From Betaproteobacteria bacterium (lineage in GTDB: Bacteria > Pseudomonadota > Gammaproteobacteria > Burkholderiales > Rhodocyclaceae): 64,000 nucleotides of DNA. The stretch's first letter is position 1. The number at the start of each line of letters is the position of its first letter. Positions 52,796-61,640 of this stretch are shown one piece after another. The notes under the pieces are model-generated. The model had not been told where the DNA came from and ran no database searches. It saw only the letters and a list, made by a program, of their open reading frames with translations. The translations under genes were made by a program, and so were the position numbers. The stretch covers positions 62,001-126,000 of the forward strand of contig WRIU01000004.1 of the NCBI GenBank assembly GCA_009782565.1. Direction: 5' to 3'.

Positions 52796-54643
52796 TCATT
52801 CCTCACCTTTTTTTCGGATGGCCCGGCAAGCCTCCAGCGTTTCGTTTGGCGCGATGGGAGAGTACAGAACCTGAGTTCTGCTGGCCGTATAACCACCAGC
52901 CCCTTCGGCCGTTTGCCAAGAGCCTGCAACTTTATAGTTTTCGGGAAATTCGGCACCCAAACTGGGCATAACCTCAACCGGGATGCTACGCGGGCCATCC
53001 GGCTCAAACAGTACCCAGGCAGCGGCAATTTGCCTACACGATGTACGGCCCAAAACTGCCCTGGCTACGTTCAAGCTGCCTGGATACCTACCAATGATCC
53101 AGGCTTTACCGATACTCTCGGCTCTTAATGCAAAAAGAATTCCAGGTGACTGGCCAGACAAATCAATCATTGGGGTACCCGCTTCAAAGCCAGCATCTTT
53201 CGCAGCGGCCTTGGCATCTTCAAGGTATTGAGCGTATCCGGCCGAGAGCACCAGGTTTGAGCCTGTAGCCCCGATTTCTGCTATGGAATCATTTTGCCTG
53301 AGGGAGCGAGGTTGCCGGTATGGTTGCTCAAAGCCTGTTTGTAAAAGTATTGCTGTTACAGTCTGGGCAGTAATCACAAGCGGTATTAAAAACGACCATT
53401 CTGTTTTTTCACGAAGCAATGGAGCAAGTACAATGAGCGCGGCAAGCAGCCAAAAGATAGAAACTGAAGTCCCTTGTGCCCAATAATTACTATTCGTACC
53501 GAACGCATAAATGTGTGGCATTACAAAAAATAGCAGAGCAAGACTCCATTGTGCAGAAGAAATGTTGTTTAATAGTTTTTTACGCCCAAAAACCAAGCCT
53601 ATCGCTACTGCGGAAAATACTGTGCTAAAGATCAACATCCCTTGAAACTCGCCAAACCTTGCCGTTCGCTGAATCACACCCAAAGCAAACAGAGCAATCA
53701 GGCATAAAAATGCAAAAGATAGCAGCAGAGATAAAGCTATTCCTTTCTTTGTACCAAGATAAGTACCTCTCATCATAATAAATGACGTTACAGCCAAGAA
53801 AAAAATTGCTAGTTTTACTCGTGGCTCAATGTAAAAAGAATCTATGCGAATTATTTTATTCAGCGTATGCCCCCCTTCCATAAGGCGCGTAAACTCAATC
53901 CCCAACCGCAACCTTTCGGCAAACTTGAATACTGAACCGTCTATCAGTAAGGCACTAATCAGAAGCAATGCAAGCGCGCTTATGATGGCAAGCAAGATCA
54001 TGCGAGCTGAAAACTTACGTGCAATCACAAGGTAGACAAGAACTCCAACAGCAAGTGCAAGTGCAGTACTTGGTTTTGCCATGAGTGCAAGCCAACCGCC
54101 TACGCCAATCATTACCCAGCCGACCGCACTTCTGGAAGAGTTGGCCTTATCGGCCAAGAGTAAGCCTATGGCAGCAACCAGCAAGGCCTGAAATGCCAAG
54201 CTATTGTAACTTGGCGTTGGCAACCAACGTGCATGGTAAATAACAAAAATAATAGAGGTTATGGCCAGACCTGCCGCCATAATATGCAAATATACTTTTT
54301 GTGCGCTGTTTTCGGGTACTAGCAATTTCAAAAAAATAAAGGCCAACCACCATGACAGCCCAAATGTAATCAATATGTTAGCCTGTCGAAAGACGGCGAT
54401 ATTACCATTCAGAAGCACGAAAACGGGATGGTAAATATAACCAAACTGTGAAACTGAAACATCATATAAAAATGGGTTTGAAATCCAAACTAAATAAAAA
54501 GACTCGTCAGTAAAATCAATGCCGTAAAAGCTATATCTTAAAACCCAGATCAGAATCAAAACTGTAGCAGCCGCAGAAATCATGAGCATCACGGCCTGCG
54601 GGTTTATAAAAATGGAATTTTTGTAATTTTTTTCAGATGACAT
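52796..54643 (-). CDS. Large integral membrane protein, GT-C-like
   Basis: A 615-residue protein with about a dozen hydrophobic helices from residue 19 onward and a hydrophilic C-terminal region of about 175 residues. The conserved-looking N-terminal loop YGIDFTDESFYLVWISNPF has the Asp/Glu pair expected at the active site of GT-C glycosyltransferases. I do not recognise a specific family. AT-rich composition; strong Ile/Leu/Phe content. Its place in the locus suggests a role in transferring or polymerising lipid-linked sugars. Confidence 0.55.
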   Translation of the reverse strand: MSSEKNYKNSIFINPQAVMLMISAAATVLILIWVLRYSFYGIDFTDESFYLVWISNPFLYDVSVSQFGYIYHPVFVLLNGNIAVFRQANILITFGLSWWLAFIFLKLLVPENSAQKVYLHIMAAGLAITSIIFVIYHARWLPTPSYNSLAFQALLVAAIGLLLADKANSSRSAVGWVMIGVGGWLALMAKPSTALALAVGVLVYLVIARKFSARMILLAIISALALLLISALLIDGSVFKFAERLRLGIEFTRLMEGGHTLNKIIRIDSFYIEPRVKLAIFFLAVTSFIMMRGTYLGTKKGIALSLLLSFAFLCLIALFALGVIQRTARFGEFQGMLIFSTVFSAVAIGLVFGRKKLLNNISSAQWSLALLFFVMPHIYAFGTNSNYWAQGTSVSIFWLLAALIVLAPLLREKTEWSFLIPLVITAQTVTAILLQTGFEQPYRQPRSLRQNDSIAEIGATGSNLVLSAGYAQYLEDAKAAAKDAGFEAGTPMIDLSGQSPGILFALRAESIGKAWIIGRYPGSLNVARAVLGRTSCRQIAAAWVLFEPDGPRSIPVEVMPSLGAEFPENYKVAGSWQTAEGAGGYTASRTQVLYSPIAPNETLEACRAIRKKGEE

Positions 54644-54744
54644 ACGTTGTTTTTATCAACCGAGAAAATGCAACCGAGTTACACAGAATCATTTTACATG
54701 TAACGATTGGCTGAGTCATTGCTGAAACGAAGCAGACATATCCA

Positions 54745-55299
54745 TCACCCAGAAGGCGCGCGGTCGCCCTGCCCTCGCCCCGCAACCGTAAGAAAAATGT
54801 AACGGAAATAATCCGGCAACCGAAGGCTGACAAGCATGGCGGCATCTGTTTCCGCCAGCAACGCAGGGGTAGACATATCGACTCCCCTTGTCTGCGCCAG
54901 CCCGGTGATGCCGGGACGCGCCTCGAACACGCCCCTTTTGGCACGCTCCTGGATAAGTTCTTCCTGATTGAAAAGGCAGGGGCGCGGGCCGACCAGGCTC
55001 ATCTCGCCTTTCAACACATTCCACAACTGCGGCAATTCATCGAGCTTCGTCCGGCGCAAAAAGCGCCCCCACCGGGTAATAGAAGCGGCATCGGCCAAGT
55101 GCGAAGCCACCGAGGCCGTACCTGGCCTCATCGTCCGGAATTTAACGAGGACGAAGGGCTTTTGATGCCTGCCTACCCGCGTCTGCCGGAACAAGGGCGA
55201 ACCAATCATGAAAAGCCCCACGAACCATAGCAGCAGAAGAAGCGGTCCGCCCAAAACCAAACCGACTAAGGAAAAAACGAGATCGAAAAAACGCTGCAT
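54745..55299 (-). CDS. Monotopic sugar-phosphate transferase (PglC type)
   Basis: A 184-residue bacterial sugar transferase. A re-entrant N-terminal membrane helix (FSLVGLVLGGPLLLLLWFVG) is followed by the catalytic domain: KFRTMRPGT, then TKLDELPQLWNVLKGEMSLV with the catalytic Asp-Glu dyad, GPRP and RPGITGLAQ. It attaches a sugar 1-phosphate to undecaprenyl phosphate as the first lipid-linked step. Six bases separate it from the SDR to its right, the expected partner for sugar synthesis. Confidence 0.9.
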   Translation of the reverse strand: MQRFFDLVFSLVGLVLGGPLLLLLWFVGLFMIGSPLFRQTRVGRHQKPFVLVKFRTMRPGTASVASHLADAASITRWGRFLRRTKLDELPQLWNVLKGEMSLVGPRPCLFNQEELIQERAKRGVFEARPGITGLAQTRGVDMSTPALLAETDAAMLVSLRLPDYFRYIFLTVAGRGQGDRAPSG

Positions 55300-55305
55300 G
55301 ACGAA

Positions 55306-56262
55306 TCACGCCCCTTTGCATTCCGCGCACATCTGGGCGACGCCTTCGGCCAAGCCAAATTTGGGCGACCAATCGAGAAGAGCGCAGGAGGCAGCAGGAT
55401 CGACCTGAAAATTGCCCGCCAATTTCTCAAAACGCGCGCTCAATCCAAGCAGGGAACAGGCCATTTTGAGAAGTCCGGACGGTATCGGAAAAAGCCGCGC
55501 AGATTTTCCCGATTCGCGGGCAATCATACGGATCAAATCCTTTGTCGCCACATCCTCCCGGTCAGACGCCAGCAAAACCCGTCCGCCCGCTCCCGGATGG
55601 CAAGCGGCGGCGTGGAGAAAATCCACGCAGTTGGGGATATTGATAAAACTTCTACGGTTGTCGATCCCTGCCAACGGCAAGGGCAAGCCACTTCGCGCCA
55701 ACCGGATGAGCAAAGCCATATTCCCCTTGACCCCCGCGCCGTAGACAAGCGGTAAACGGACGACAACCGGCTCCAGCGCGGAACAAGACAACAAAAATTC
55801 CTCCGCTGCCAGTTTGGACTGTGCATAAACGTCGCCAGGGTGCGGTGCGACAGGCGAATCCTCCCGGAACGCCCTACCAGTAACCGAACCCGTACCGTAA
55901 ACAGTCACAGAACTGACAAAAACAAAGCGGCGTACCCGTGCCTTCAGCGCCGCTTCCGCCAGGGCACGGGTCATCTCGAAATTGTCCCGGAAATAAACCG
56001 AACGCACAGACGACGAAGAGTCGCTTCCATGATGGGCGCGTCCGGCGAGATGAAAAATCACCTCCACATCCTCGCAAACCGCCTGCCAGAGCACGGAATC
56101 AACCGCGCTTCGCGCTACCTGGACGTTTTCCAGCCCTTCGGCGGCAATGTTCCCTATCGGTTCCGAATAATCCACCGCCCTGACCTCATGACCCGCGTCA
56201 AGAAGAGTGCGGACGAGATAAGCGCCAATAAAACCATTCGCACCGGTAACGAGGCACTTCAC
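55306..56262 (-). CDS. NAD-dependent epimerase/dehydratase (SDR)
   Basis: A 318-residue extended SDR. It begins with GTG at 56262 (V-KCLVTGANGFIGAYLVRTL), AAGGA 6 bases upstream. Rossmann GANGFIG and catalytic YAQSK are visible; other landmarks are FHLAGRAHH, VFVSSVTVYG and FINIPNCVDF. Such SDRs beside PglC-type transferases are often nucleotide-sugar 4-epimerases or 4-keto-sugar reductases; the substrate cannot be fixed from sequence. Its tail (LAEGVAQMCAECKGA) has a decayed duplicate at 50835. Confidence 0.8.
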   Translation of the reverse strand: MKCLVTGANGFIGAYLVRTLLDAGHEVRAVDYSEPIGNIAAEGLENVQVARSAVDSVLWQAVCEDVEVIFHLAGRAHHGSDSSSSVRSVYFRDNFEMTRALAEAALKARVRRFVFVSSVTVYGTGSVTGRAFREDSPVAPHPGDVYAQSKLAAEEFLLSCSALEPVVVRLPLVYGAGVKGNMALLIRLARSGLPLPLAGIDNRRSFINIPNCVDFLHAAACHPGAGGRVLLASDREDVATKDLIRMIARESGKSARLFPIPSGLLKMACSLLGLSARFEKLAGNFQVDPAASCALLDWSPKFGLAEGVAQMCAECKGA

Positions 56263-56313
56263 GACATTTCCTTTTCTATCAACAGCTTCCAGAATTTTCA
56301 GGCGACAACTCTT

Positions 56314-56430
56314 GAACACGCATCAAGTGCAATCCCCGTCATTCATGACGGGGAAGCGAGACAATTGTTTATGGAGCCGAAACCCTCCCTAAACCGTATC
56401 GAGGAATCTCCAACCTTCAGGCTCCCTCCT
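56314..56430 (-). repeat. Dispersed three-hairpin element, copy R3 (reversed)
   Basis: On the minus strand: hairpin 1 weakened (inner AGCC/GGTT with loop TGAA); then ATTCCTCGATACGG. Hairpin 2 is GTTTA...TAAAC with inner GGAG/CTCC; then TTGTCTCGCTT. Hairpin 3 is a perfect CCCCGTCAT-GA-ATGACGGGG; then ATTGCACTTGATGCGTGTTC. It lies just upstream of the SDR start, between that gene and the SMR pair. Confidence 0.7.
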
Positions 56431-56499
56431 TTATGATGAGTGAAAGATTATGCGAAGCTCCCCTTCCATGTCAAAAGAAAGGTTTCACACTGATCTCTG

Positions 56500-56823
56500 T
56501 CACGCCAGCGTGAGCATGACACCGGCGACAATGCAAAGCGTACCCAGCCAGAAACGCTTGTCCACCGATTCCTTGAAAACAATCATGGATGCGAGCGGGA
56601 CGGTTATGTAGGCCAAGGCTGCGAAGGGCACGAGGGCGGAAAGGGGGACGGTGCGAAGGATCATTACTACGATGAGTATGGATACGAGCATAAGAACAAC
56701 GCCGCACCCCAAAAAGAGAGTCGCTCTGAAAAAATCTCTGGTAGTCGCTGTTTTGAAAAAAATTTGTCCTGCTGTGCTGCATAGGACAGAAACAAGAGCC
56801 AGAGCGATTTCCGCGCCGTTCAT
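56500..56823 (-). CDS. SMR-like membrane protein, second of a pair
   Basis: A 107-residue four-helix protein (IALALVSVLCSTAGQIFFK, LGCGVVLMLVSILIVVMIL, VPFAALAYITVPLASMIVF, LGTLCIVAGVMLTLA). It resembles the ArnE/ArnF and SMR group. ATG at 56823 overlaps the stop of the gene to its right by four bases. The pair resembles the ArnE/ArnF heterodimeric flippase of undecaprenyl-phosphate-sugar. Confidence 0.65.
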   Translation of the reverse strand: MNGAEIALALVSVLCSTAGQIFFKTATTRDFFRATLFLGCGVVLMLVSILIVVMILRTVPLSALVPFAALAYITVPLASMIVFKESVDKRFWLGTLCIVAGVMLTLA

Positions 56824-57185
56824 CTTGACCCTGCTTTTACGGTAATACCGATTCCACACAGAATACAGGTCATACCGACAAGATAGGTTATTGATAGCTG
56901 TTCCTGCCACAACAAAACTGCCACTATGGGCGTCAAAACATAGATAAGAGCCGTCCAAGGGTAAGCCGAAGACAGGGATAAGACTCTGAGTGTACGTATC
57001 CAACAGATAAAAGAAATGCCATAACACGCAATGGCTGCACACAGATAAGGGTTCAGCAACCATGCGCCGATAAATTCTTGATGCTCAGCGGCATACAAGC
57101 CTGACGCCTTGAGCAGCAATTGTGCAACAACAGAAGATAAAATGAAAAACAACAGTGATGGGGAGGGGGGAATAAAAGTCATCAT
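56820..57185 (-). CDS. SMR-like membrane protein, first of a pair
   Basis: A 121-residue four-helix protein (LLFFILSSVVAQLLLKASGL, PYLCAAIACYGISFICWI, YPWTALIYVLTPIVAVLLW, ITYLVGMTCILCGIGITV). The VVAQLLLKASG start and the SLSSAYPWTALIYV loop are typical of EamA/ArnE-like proteins. Translationally coupled to the second partner by ATGA. It may start two codons later (MTF). Confidence 0.65.
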   Translation of the reverse strand: MMTFIPPSPSLLFFILSSVVAQLLLKASGLYAAEHQEFIGAWLLNPYLCAAIACYGISFICWIRTLRVLSLSSAYPWTALIYVLTPIVAVLLWQEQLSITYLVGMTCILCGIGITVKAGSR

Positions 57186-57289
57186 ATATCACCATCTTTA
57201 TCAAAACAAATAACACATTCAACAAGCAGAATGTTCAACATAAAAACCGTCAAAGAGAGAAAATTTAGAATAACAATCATACAATCATA

Positions 57290-58933
57290 TTATTCACATT
57301 GGACACGAATGATATTTCTATTTGGGCGAATAATGCCTTGATGTTCACATTGAATTTGACAGCCTAACTGCCATTCCTGTGCAAAAGTTTTTAATATAAC
57401 ACACCCACCTCTATTCCACTCCAACGTCAACACACCGTTCCGACTGTGCATTAAATCAAGGAATCCAGCCCCGAATATCGTCGTTTCTTTACAAAAGGGC
57501 GCTGAAGTATAACCACCAAATAAACGGACATCATAGCGTTGAAATTCTTGCCAATTCCCAAAAAGTGGATAAGCTGCCTCAAATGGAAAAGCAGCTCCCC
57601 AACTGAAAATAGGTTCGTTAACAGGAAGATTTTTAATATCCTGTCGCACTTGTCGACTCCAGAGAGTATTGTATATAGCAATATCGTGCATATATTTTAT
57701 CGCAAAGAGGCAACAAACAAAGGATGAAATCGAAACAATAAGAAGGGTATTTTTTGATTTTAATTTATCAAAACAAGCCAGTATCAGTGGACACAATAAA
57801 ATTACCACAGCAATTGGAAAATACATGCGCAACCGACCAGGGCGACCAATAGCTCCAATAGAGAAAAATAATCCAGAGATCAAAAAAAGAATACTTATGA
57901 TTACAAGACGCTGTTTTCTGGAGAGAGGCAATAACACAATCAATACAAAACCCAGGAAAACGAGAGGTAAAATGGACGGATCGAAAAAAGCGCGAAGCGC
58001 TGCTATGCCCTGCTGCACATCCAGTTTTTCAGAAAAGCCTACTTCGTTGATCATCTTGTCGATGCTTGTCGTATCGGTATATTTATCCGTAACATAAAAA
58101 TAACTATCCATCAAACGTATATCATTAATTGTGTAGCCGTATTTTTCCAGTATTTCTGGCGATTCGATGAGTTTGTGAGTATAACCAAAATCAGTAGCTG
58201 CTGCCATTTTATAGTGAAATTGTGTAAATTCTTTGAGTTCCGGAGAGTTTTTCACCCTATAATCTGTAACACTTAAAGCTAGACACACAACAATTATAAA
58301 AAGAACAAATTTTATGAATTTGCCTCTAAACAACAAATTTTTCGATAAAACAAGTGGAAACGACACCAAGAGAACCAAAAAAAACTGCTGACTTCTCAAT
58401 GAAAAAGAGAGACAAGCAAAAAGTCCAGCAAGTAATAAATAAAAGCCATCATTATTCTGGCGGTAAAGATATACAAATAGAATCCCATCTATTGCCAGCA
58501 GCCCAGCCGTCACTGTAAATTGAGGCAAAAGTATTGGCCGCAAACATAATAATATAGAAACAAATATGGATATCATCAGGGGTATATTCATTCGCAGTAA
58601 ACAATAAATAATCATCCAACAGGATATAAATAAAAGAAGTATAGAAAACGATACATAACCAGGTATATTAAATAAGACTGGAAGACATCTGGATATATAT
58701 GAAATCAGAACATTCGAGGCTGGTAAAAAATCTGTTGAGTATTTTGCAACACCATAACCATGAATAAGCATGGAAAATAAAACGTCGTCGTTTGTTTCAA
58801 AACAAACTGTATAAAAACGATTTAAGATAAAAAACAGACTCGCTAAAAAAATGAAGGATAATAAGAAATCGTTTTTTGAAGACGCCACATGACGATCTAA
58901 CAACAACGTTTTCAGTTTACTTATTAATAGCAT
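57290..58933 (-). CDS. Large AT-rich membrane protein, GT-C-like
   Basis: A 547-residue protein with about ten helices (FIFLASLFFILNRFYTV, FSILLLFISCWMIIYCLL and so on) and a C-terminal soluble tail containing LTLEWNRGGCVILK. The N-terminal loop VCFETNDDVLFSMLIHG has an acidic pair at the position of the GT-C catalytic Asp. No family recognised. Very AT-rich and Ile/Asn/Lys-rich, unlike the flanking GC-rich genes, so probably horizontally acquired. Coupled in order with the SMR pair, it is a candidate transferase for the flipped sugar. Confidence 0.5.
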   Translation of the reverse strand: MLLISKLKTLLLDRHVASSKNDFLLSFIFLASLFFILNRFYTVCFETNDDVLFSMLIHGYGVAKYSTDFLPASNVLISYISRCLPVLFNIPGYVSFSILLLFISCWMIIYCLLRMNIPLMISIFVSILLCLRPILLPQFTVTAGLLAIDGILFVYLYRQNNDGFYLLLAGLFACLSFSLRSQQFFLVLLVSFPLVLSKNLLFRGKFIKFVLFIIVVCLALSVTDYRVKNSPELKEFTQFHYKMAAATDFGYTHKLIESPEILEKYGYTINDIRLMDSYFYVTDKYTDTTSIDKMINEVGFSEKLDVQQGIAALRAFFDPSILPLVFLGFVLIVLLPLSRKQRLVIISILFLISGLFFSIGAIGRPGRLRMYFPIAVVILLCPLILACFDKLKSKNTLLIVSISSFVCCLFAIKYMHDIAIYNTLWSRQVRQDIKNLPVNEPIFSWGAAFPFEAAYPLFGNWQEFQRYDVRLFGGYTSAPFCKETTIFGAGFLDLMHSRNGVLTLEWNRGGCVILKTFAQEWQLGCQIQCEHQGIIRPNRNIIRVQCE

Positions 58934-58938
58934 GATTA

Positions 58939-59661
58939 TTATCGCTTTGAAGAGAATATGATGTATTGTCCACAGCAGATATTTCTAATAAAAGGAAGAC
59001 TTTCAACTACAGGTTCCACGAATTTTAACAGGCGTGCCATCCAGTCGGGACAAAAGAAAGGAACAAAGTTCACAAACTTGATGGAAAGGTAATTGAAACC
59101 CGCTTCATGCAACCAGCGACGTACTGTGGAATGCAGAAAAGACTGCTCCTCATGTTCAATATGATATTGAGATGTTTTTTCTATTATTTTTACAACAGGA
59201 TTTGTGCCGTTTGGCTCCATGAGCAATATATTGTCGGCCAACGGCGCTACCGCCCGAAGGGCTACACCCGCATCCGGCAAGTGGTGTAGGACACCGCGCA
59301 ACACGATGCAGTCGAAACGTTCATCCAACGACAAGTTATAAATATTGCCTGTCTGGAAACGTATTTTATCCAGAAGCCTAGTTTGCGTTGCTTTACCCGT
59401 AGCCGCAGTTACAGCCGCTTCCGAAGGATCAATCCCCAGCACGAAATCTGCTCCAAGCGATACCAGTTCCAGGCTGTAAGTTCCATCCCCGCAGCCCAAA
59501 TCCAGCAGGCGCTTTCCGCTTAGTGGATAAATTTCGGCAAAAGCATCTGTAATTCGCCTGTTGGCCAACACGGAAGAGAGTCGGTCTCTTGTATATGCGT
59601 AAGAACCTCCGTCAGTCACATCCTGGCTGAACACGTCTACATTGTGTTTTTGTTCTTTCAT
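58939..59661 (-). CDS. Class I SAM-dependent methyltransferase
   Basis: A 240-residue methyltransferase. Motif I is LLDLGCGDGTYSLELV, with the acidic residue in FVLGIDPSEAAV, then FDCIVLRGVLHHLPDAGVAL for motif IV-like and a C-terminal membrane-like patch. AGGAGA lies 3-9 bases before the ATG at 59661, preferred over further in-frame codons that overlap the neighbour gene. It probably methylates a sugar or lipid-linked intermediate; the target is unknown. Confidence 0.75.
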   Translation of the reverse strand: MKEQKHNVDVFSQDVTDGGSYAYTRDRLSSVLANRRITDAFAEIYPLSGKRLLDLGCGDGTYSLELVSLGADFVLGIDPSEAAVTAATGKATQTRLLDKIRFQTGNIYNLSLDERFDCIVLRGVLHHLPDAGVALRAVAPLADNILLMEPNGTNPVVKIIEKTSQYHIEHEEQSFLHSTVRRWLHEAGFNYLSIKFVNFVPFFCPDWMARLLKFVEPVVESLPFIRNICCGQYIIFSSKR

Positions 59662-59684
59662 GAATCTCTCCTTTTGGCCATTTC

Positions 59685-61640
59685 CTAAAGCCTTTTTATG
59701 CTTCCCGTACTGATGATGTGCCTTCTGATAAACGGCGGCCTCGCTTTGGTTTCTTCCAGAATTTTGCCGATATATTCGCCCAAGATGCCTAGTCCCAGGA
59801 TGGTTGCCGAGCCAAAACATAACGATACCAATAGCATTGTTGTAACCCCTTGAGGGACAGACGCGGGAAAAACAATACGCATGAACAAGATTACTAGCGC
59901 CAGAAGAACGGCGAAAACGAAGGCGACTCCGCCAAAAGCCGTGAGAAGGTGCAGAGGCAAGCGGCTGAAAGAAAATATCGCCTTTTTGGCCCAACCGAAG
60001 TTTTTGATCCAGTTGTTGGTACTTTTGCCAAACATGCGCTCCGGCCGCAAATAGTCCACGCTGATCTGATTGAACCCAACGTAGGCACGCAGACCCCGCA
60101 GAAAGGAGTCCCGTTCGGTGCAGCGCAGAAGCCAATAAACAACAGAACGATCCATCAGGGAGAAATCCCCGGCGTGACGCGGTATCGGAATGTCGCTCAT
60201 GGCGTCGAAAAGGCGATAGAACGCCCTGTAACACCATTCCACAAACCGGGACATCTCGCGCTTAACCCGGCGACCGTAAACCACATCCGCCCCGGCTCGC
60301 CATTCCTCAACGAACTTTTCAATAATCTCTGGGGGGTCCTGCAAGTCACCATCGAGAAGTACGCAAGCCTCTTTTGAACAAAGTTCCATGCCACTGCGAA
60401 AAGCCGCCTGAGAGCCAAAATTGCGGGAATGTGTGATACCGATGACACCGGGATCCCTGGCACTGATGTTCAGAATGCGCTCCTCAGAGTCGTCCGGAGA
60501 ACCGTCATTGACGAAAATGATTTCGTAATCCAGCCCAAGATGATTGAACACGGTTTTTAATCGTTCATACATGATCGGAATGGCTTCGGCATCCCGGTAA
60601 CAGGCGATGACGGCGCTGATGGAGGTTTTTGTGGGCCGTGCTTCGCCTTTCTTGGTCAGCATGTTGAAGTTCGCGCTCTTGAGGCGTTCCCTCCACCAGT
60701 CAAATGTTTTTTGCAACCCGTCCTTCAAGGTAATGGAGGGCGTCCAACCGAGCAGTTGTTTGGTTTTTGCCGGATTTGCGCGCCAGATGTCTACATCCCA
60801 GGTGCGACCCGCGCCGGGTGAGAATTCCGGTTCAGCGTCAATATGAAACAAATCCCGTGCGAGAGCCGCGAGTTCAGCCAGAGAGGTTTGCGCGCCAGAG
60901 CCAATATTGAAGGATTCCCCGGCGATTTCCGGCGTCATGCGAAGCGCGGCCTGAATAAATGCCGCCACCACGTCGTCGATATGGATGAAGTCGCGCGAGG
61001 TCTCTGGCTTGGCGAAGGGTGGCAAAACTCCTCTGGATGCATGCTCGCATAAGACAGGCACGAGACGGGAACTGTCCTCAAAAGAGCCATATACCGAGTA
61101 CAGCCGCAAATTGACGACGGGGACATCCCTGCATTTTCCGAAATAGCTGATCGCAGCGGCGGCAGCGCATTTACTCACTGCGTAATGGCTATTGGGAAGA
61201 AGCAGCGCGTCTTCAGCCGGAGCATTGGCGTTCAGCCCATATTCCGAGGAAGACCCTGCGTGAATGTAGGCATGCAAGGGGAGCCGGGTGATCTCTTCAA
61301 GAAGGCGAAGGAAACTGGCGTAATTGATCGTGTGGATGCGCTCGGCGTCCTGCTCGAAGGAATACGCGCCGTAGGAGGAACAATCGAAAATAACGCGGGG
61401 TTCGATTGAGGCGAGCACCGTGCGGACACTGATGGGGTCGTTCAGATTGCAAAACTGGATTTGTGCAGCAGGCACACCGCGCAACCGCCAGGATATGCCG
61501 GAAAAGAACGTTCCGGTAACGTCATCGCGTTCCGCAAGCAACGCATGCAGCAGATTGGCTCCGATGAAACCGCTGGCACCAATGACAAGAATCGGGCCGG
61601 GAAGTTGCTTGATAAGGGATGAAAGGGCGGAAGCGGTCAT
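59685..61640 (-). CDS. Fused NAD-epimerase and GtrB/ArnC-like glycosyltransferase 2
   Basis: A 651-residue bifunctional protein. Residues 1-310 are an extended SDR: PILVIGASGFIGANLLHALL, AGSSSEYG, HYAVSK catalytic Y-x3-K and NIGSGAQTSLAEL. Residues about 335-651 are a family 2 glycosyltransferase: SAVIACYRDAEAIPIMYERL, EIIFVNDGSPDDS, DGDLQDPP, then two membrane helices and GEYIGKI, the ArnC/GtrB signature. It would make and attach a sugar to undecaprenyl phosphate. Overlaps transketolase C by four bases. Confidence 0.88.
   Translation of the reverse strand: MTASALSSLIKQLPGPILVIGASGFIGANLLHALLAERDDVTGTFFSGISWRLRGVPAAQIQFCNLNDPISVRTVLASIEPRVIFDCSSYGAYSFEQDAERIHTINYASFLRLLEEITRLPLHAYIHAGSSSEYGLNANAPAEDALLLPNSHYAVSKCAAAAAISYFGKCRDVPVVNLRLYSVYGSFEDSSRLVPVLCEHASRGVLPPFAKPETSRDFIHIDDVVAAFIQAALRMTPEIAGESFNIGSGAQTSLAELAALARDLFHIDAEPEFSPGAGRTWDVDIWRANPAKTKQLLGWTPSITLKDGLQKTFDWWRERLKSANFNMLTKKGEARPTKTSISAVIACYRDAEAIPIMYERLKTVFNHLGLDYEIIFVNDGSPDDSEERILNISARDPGVIGITHSRNFGSQAAFRSGMELCSKEACVLLDGDLQDPPEIIEKFVEEWRAGADVVYGRRVKREMSRFVEWCYRAFYRLFDAMSDIPIPRHAGDFSLMDRSVVYWLLRCTERDSFLRGLRAYVGFNQISVDYLRPERMFGKSTNNWIKNFGWAKKAIFSFSRLPLHLLTAFGGVAFVFAVLLALVILFMRIVFPASVPQGVTTMLLVSLCFGSATILGLGILGEYIGKILEETKARPPFIRRHIISTGSIKRL

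Noticed and set aside
58939-60237. Longer start of the methyltransferase, reaching 60237
   Set aside because: The added N-terminus overlaps the GT2 fusion gene in another frame and has no similarity; the ATG at 59661 has AGGAGA just upstream.
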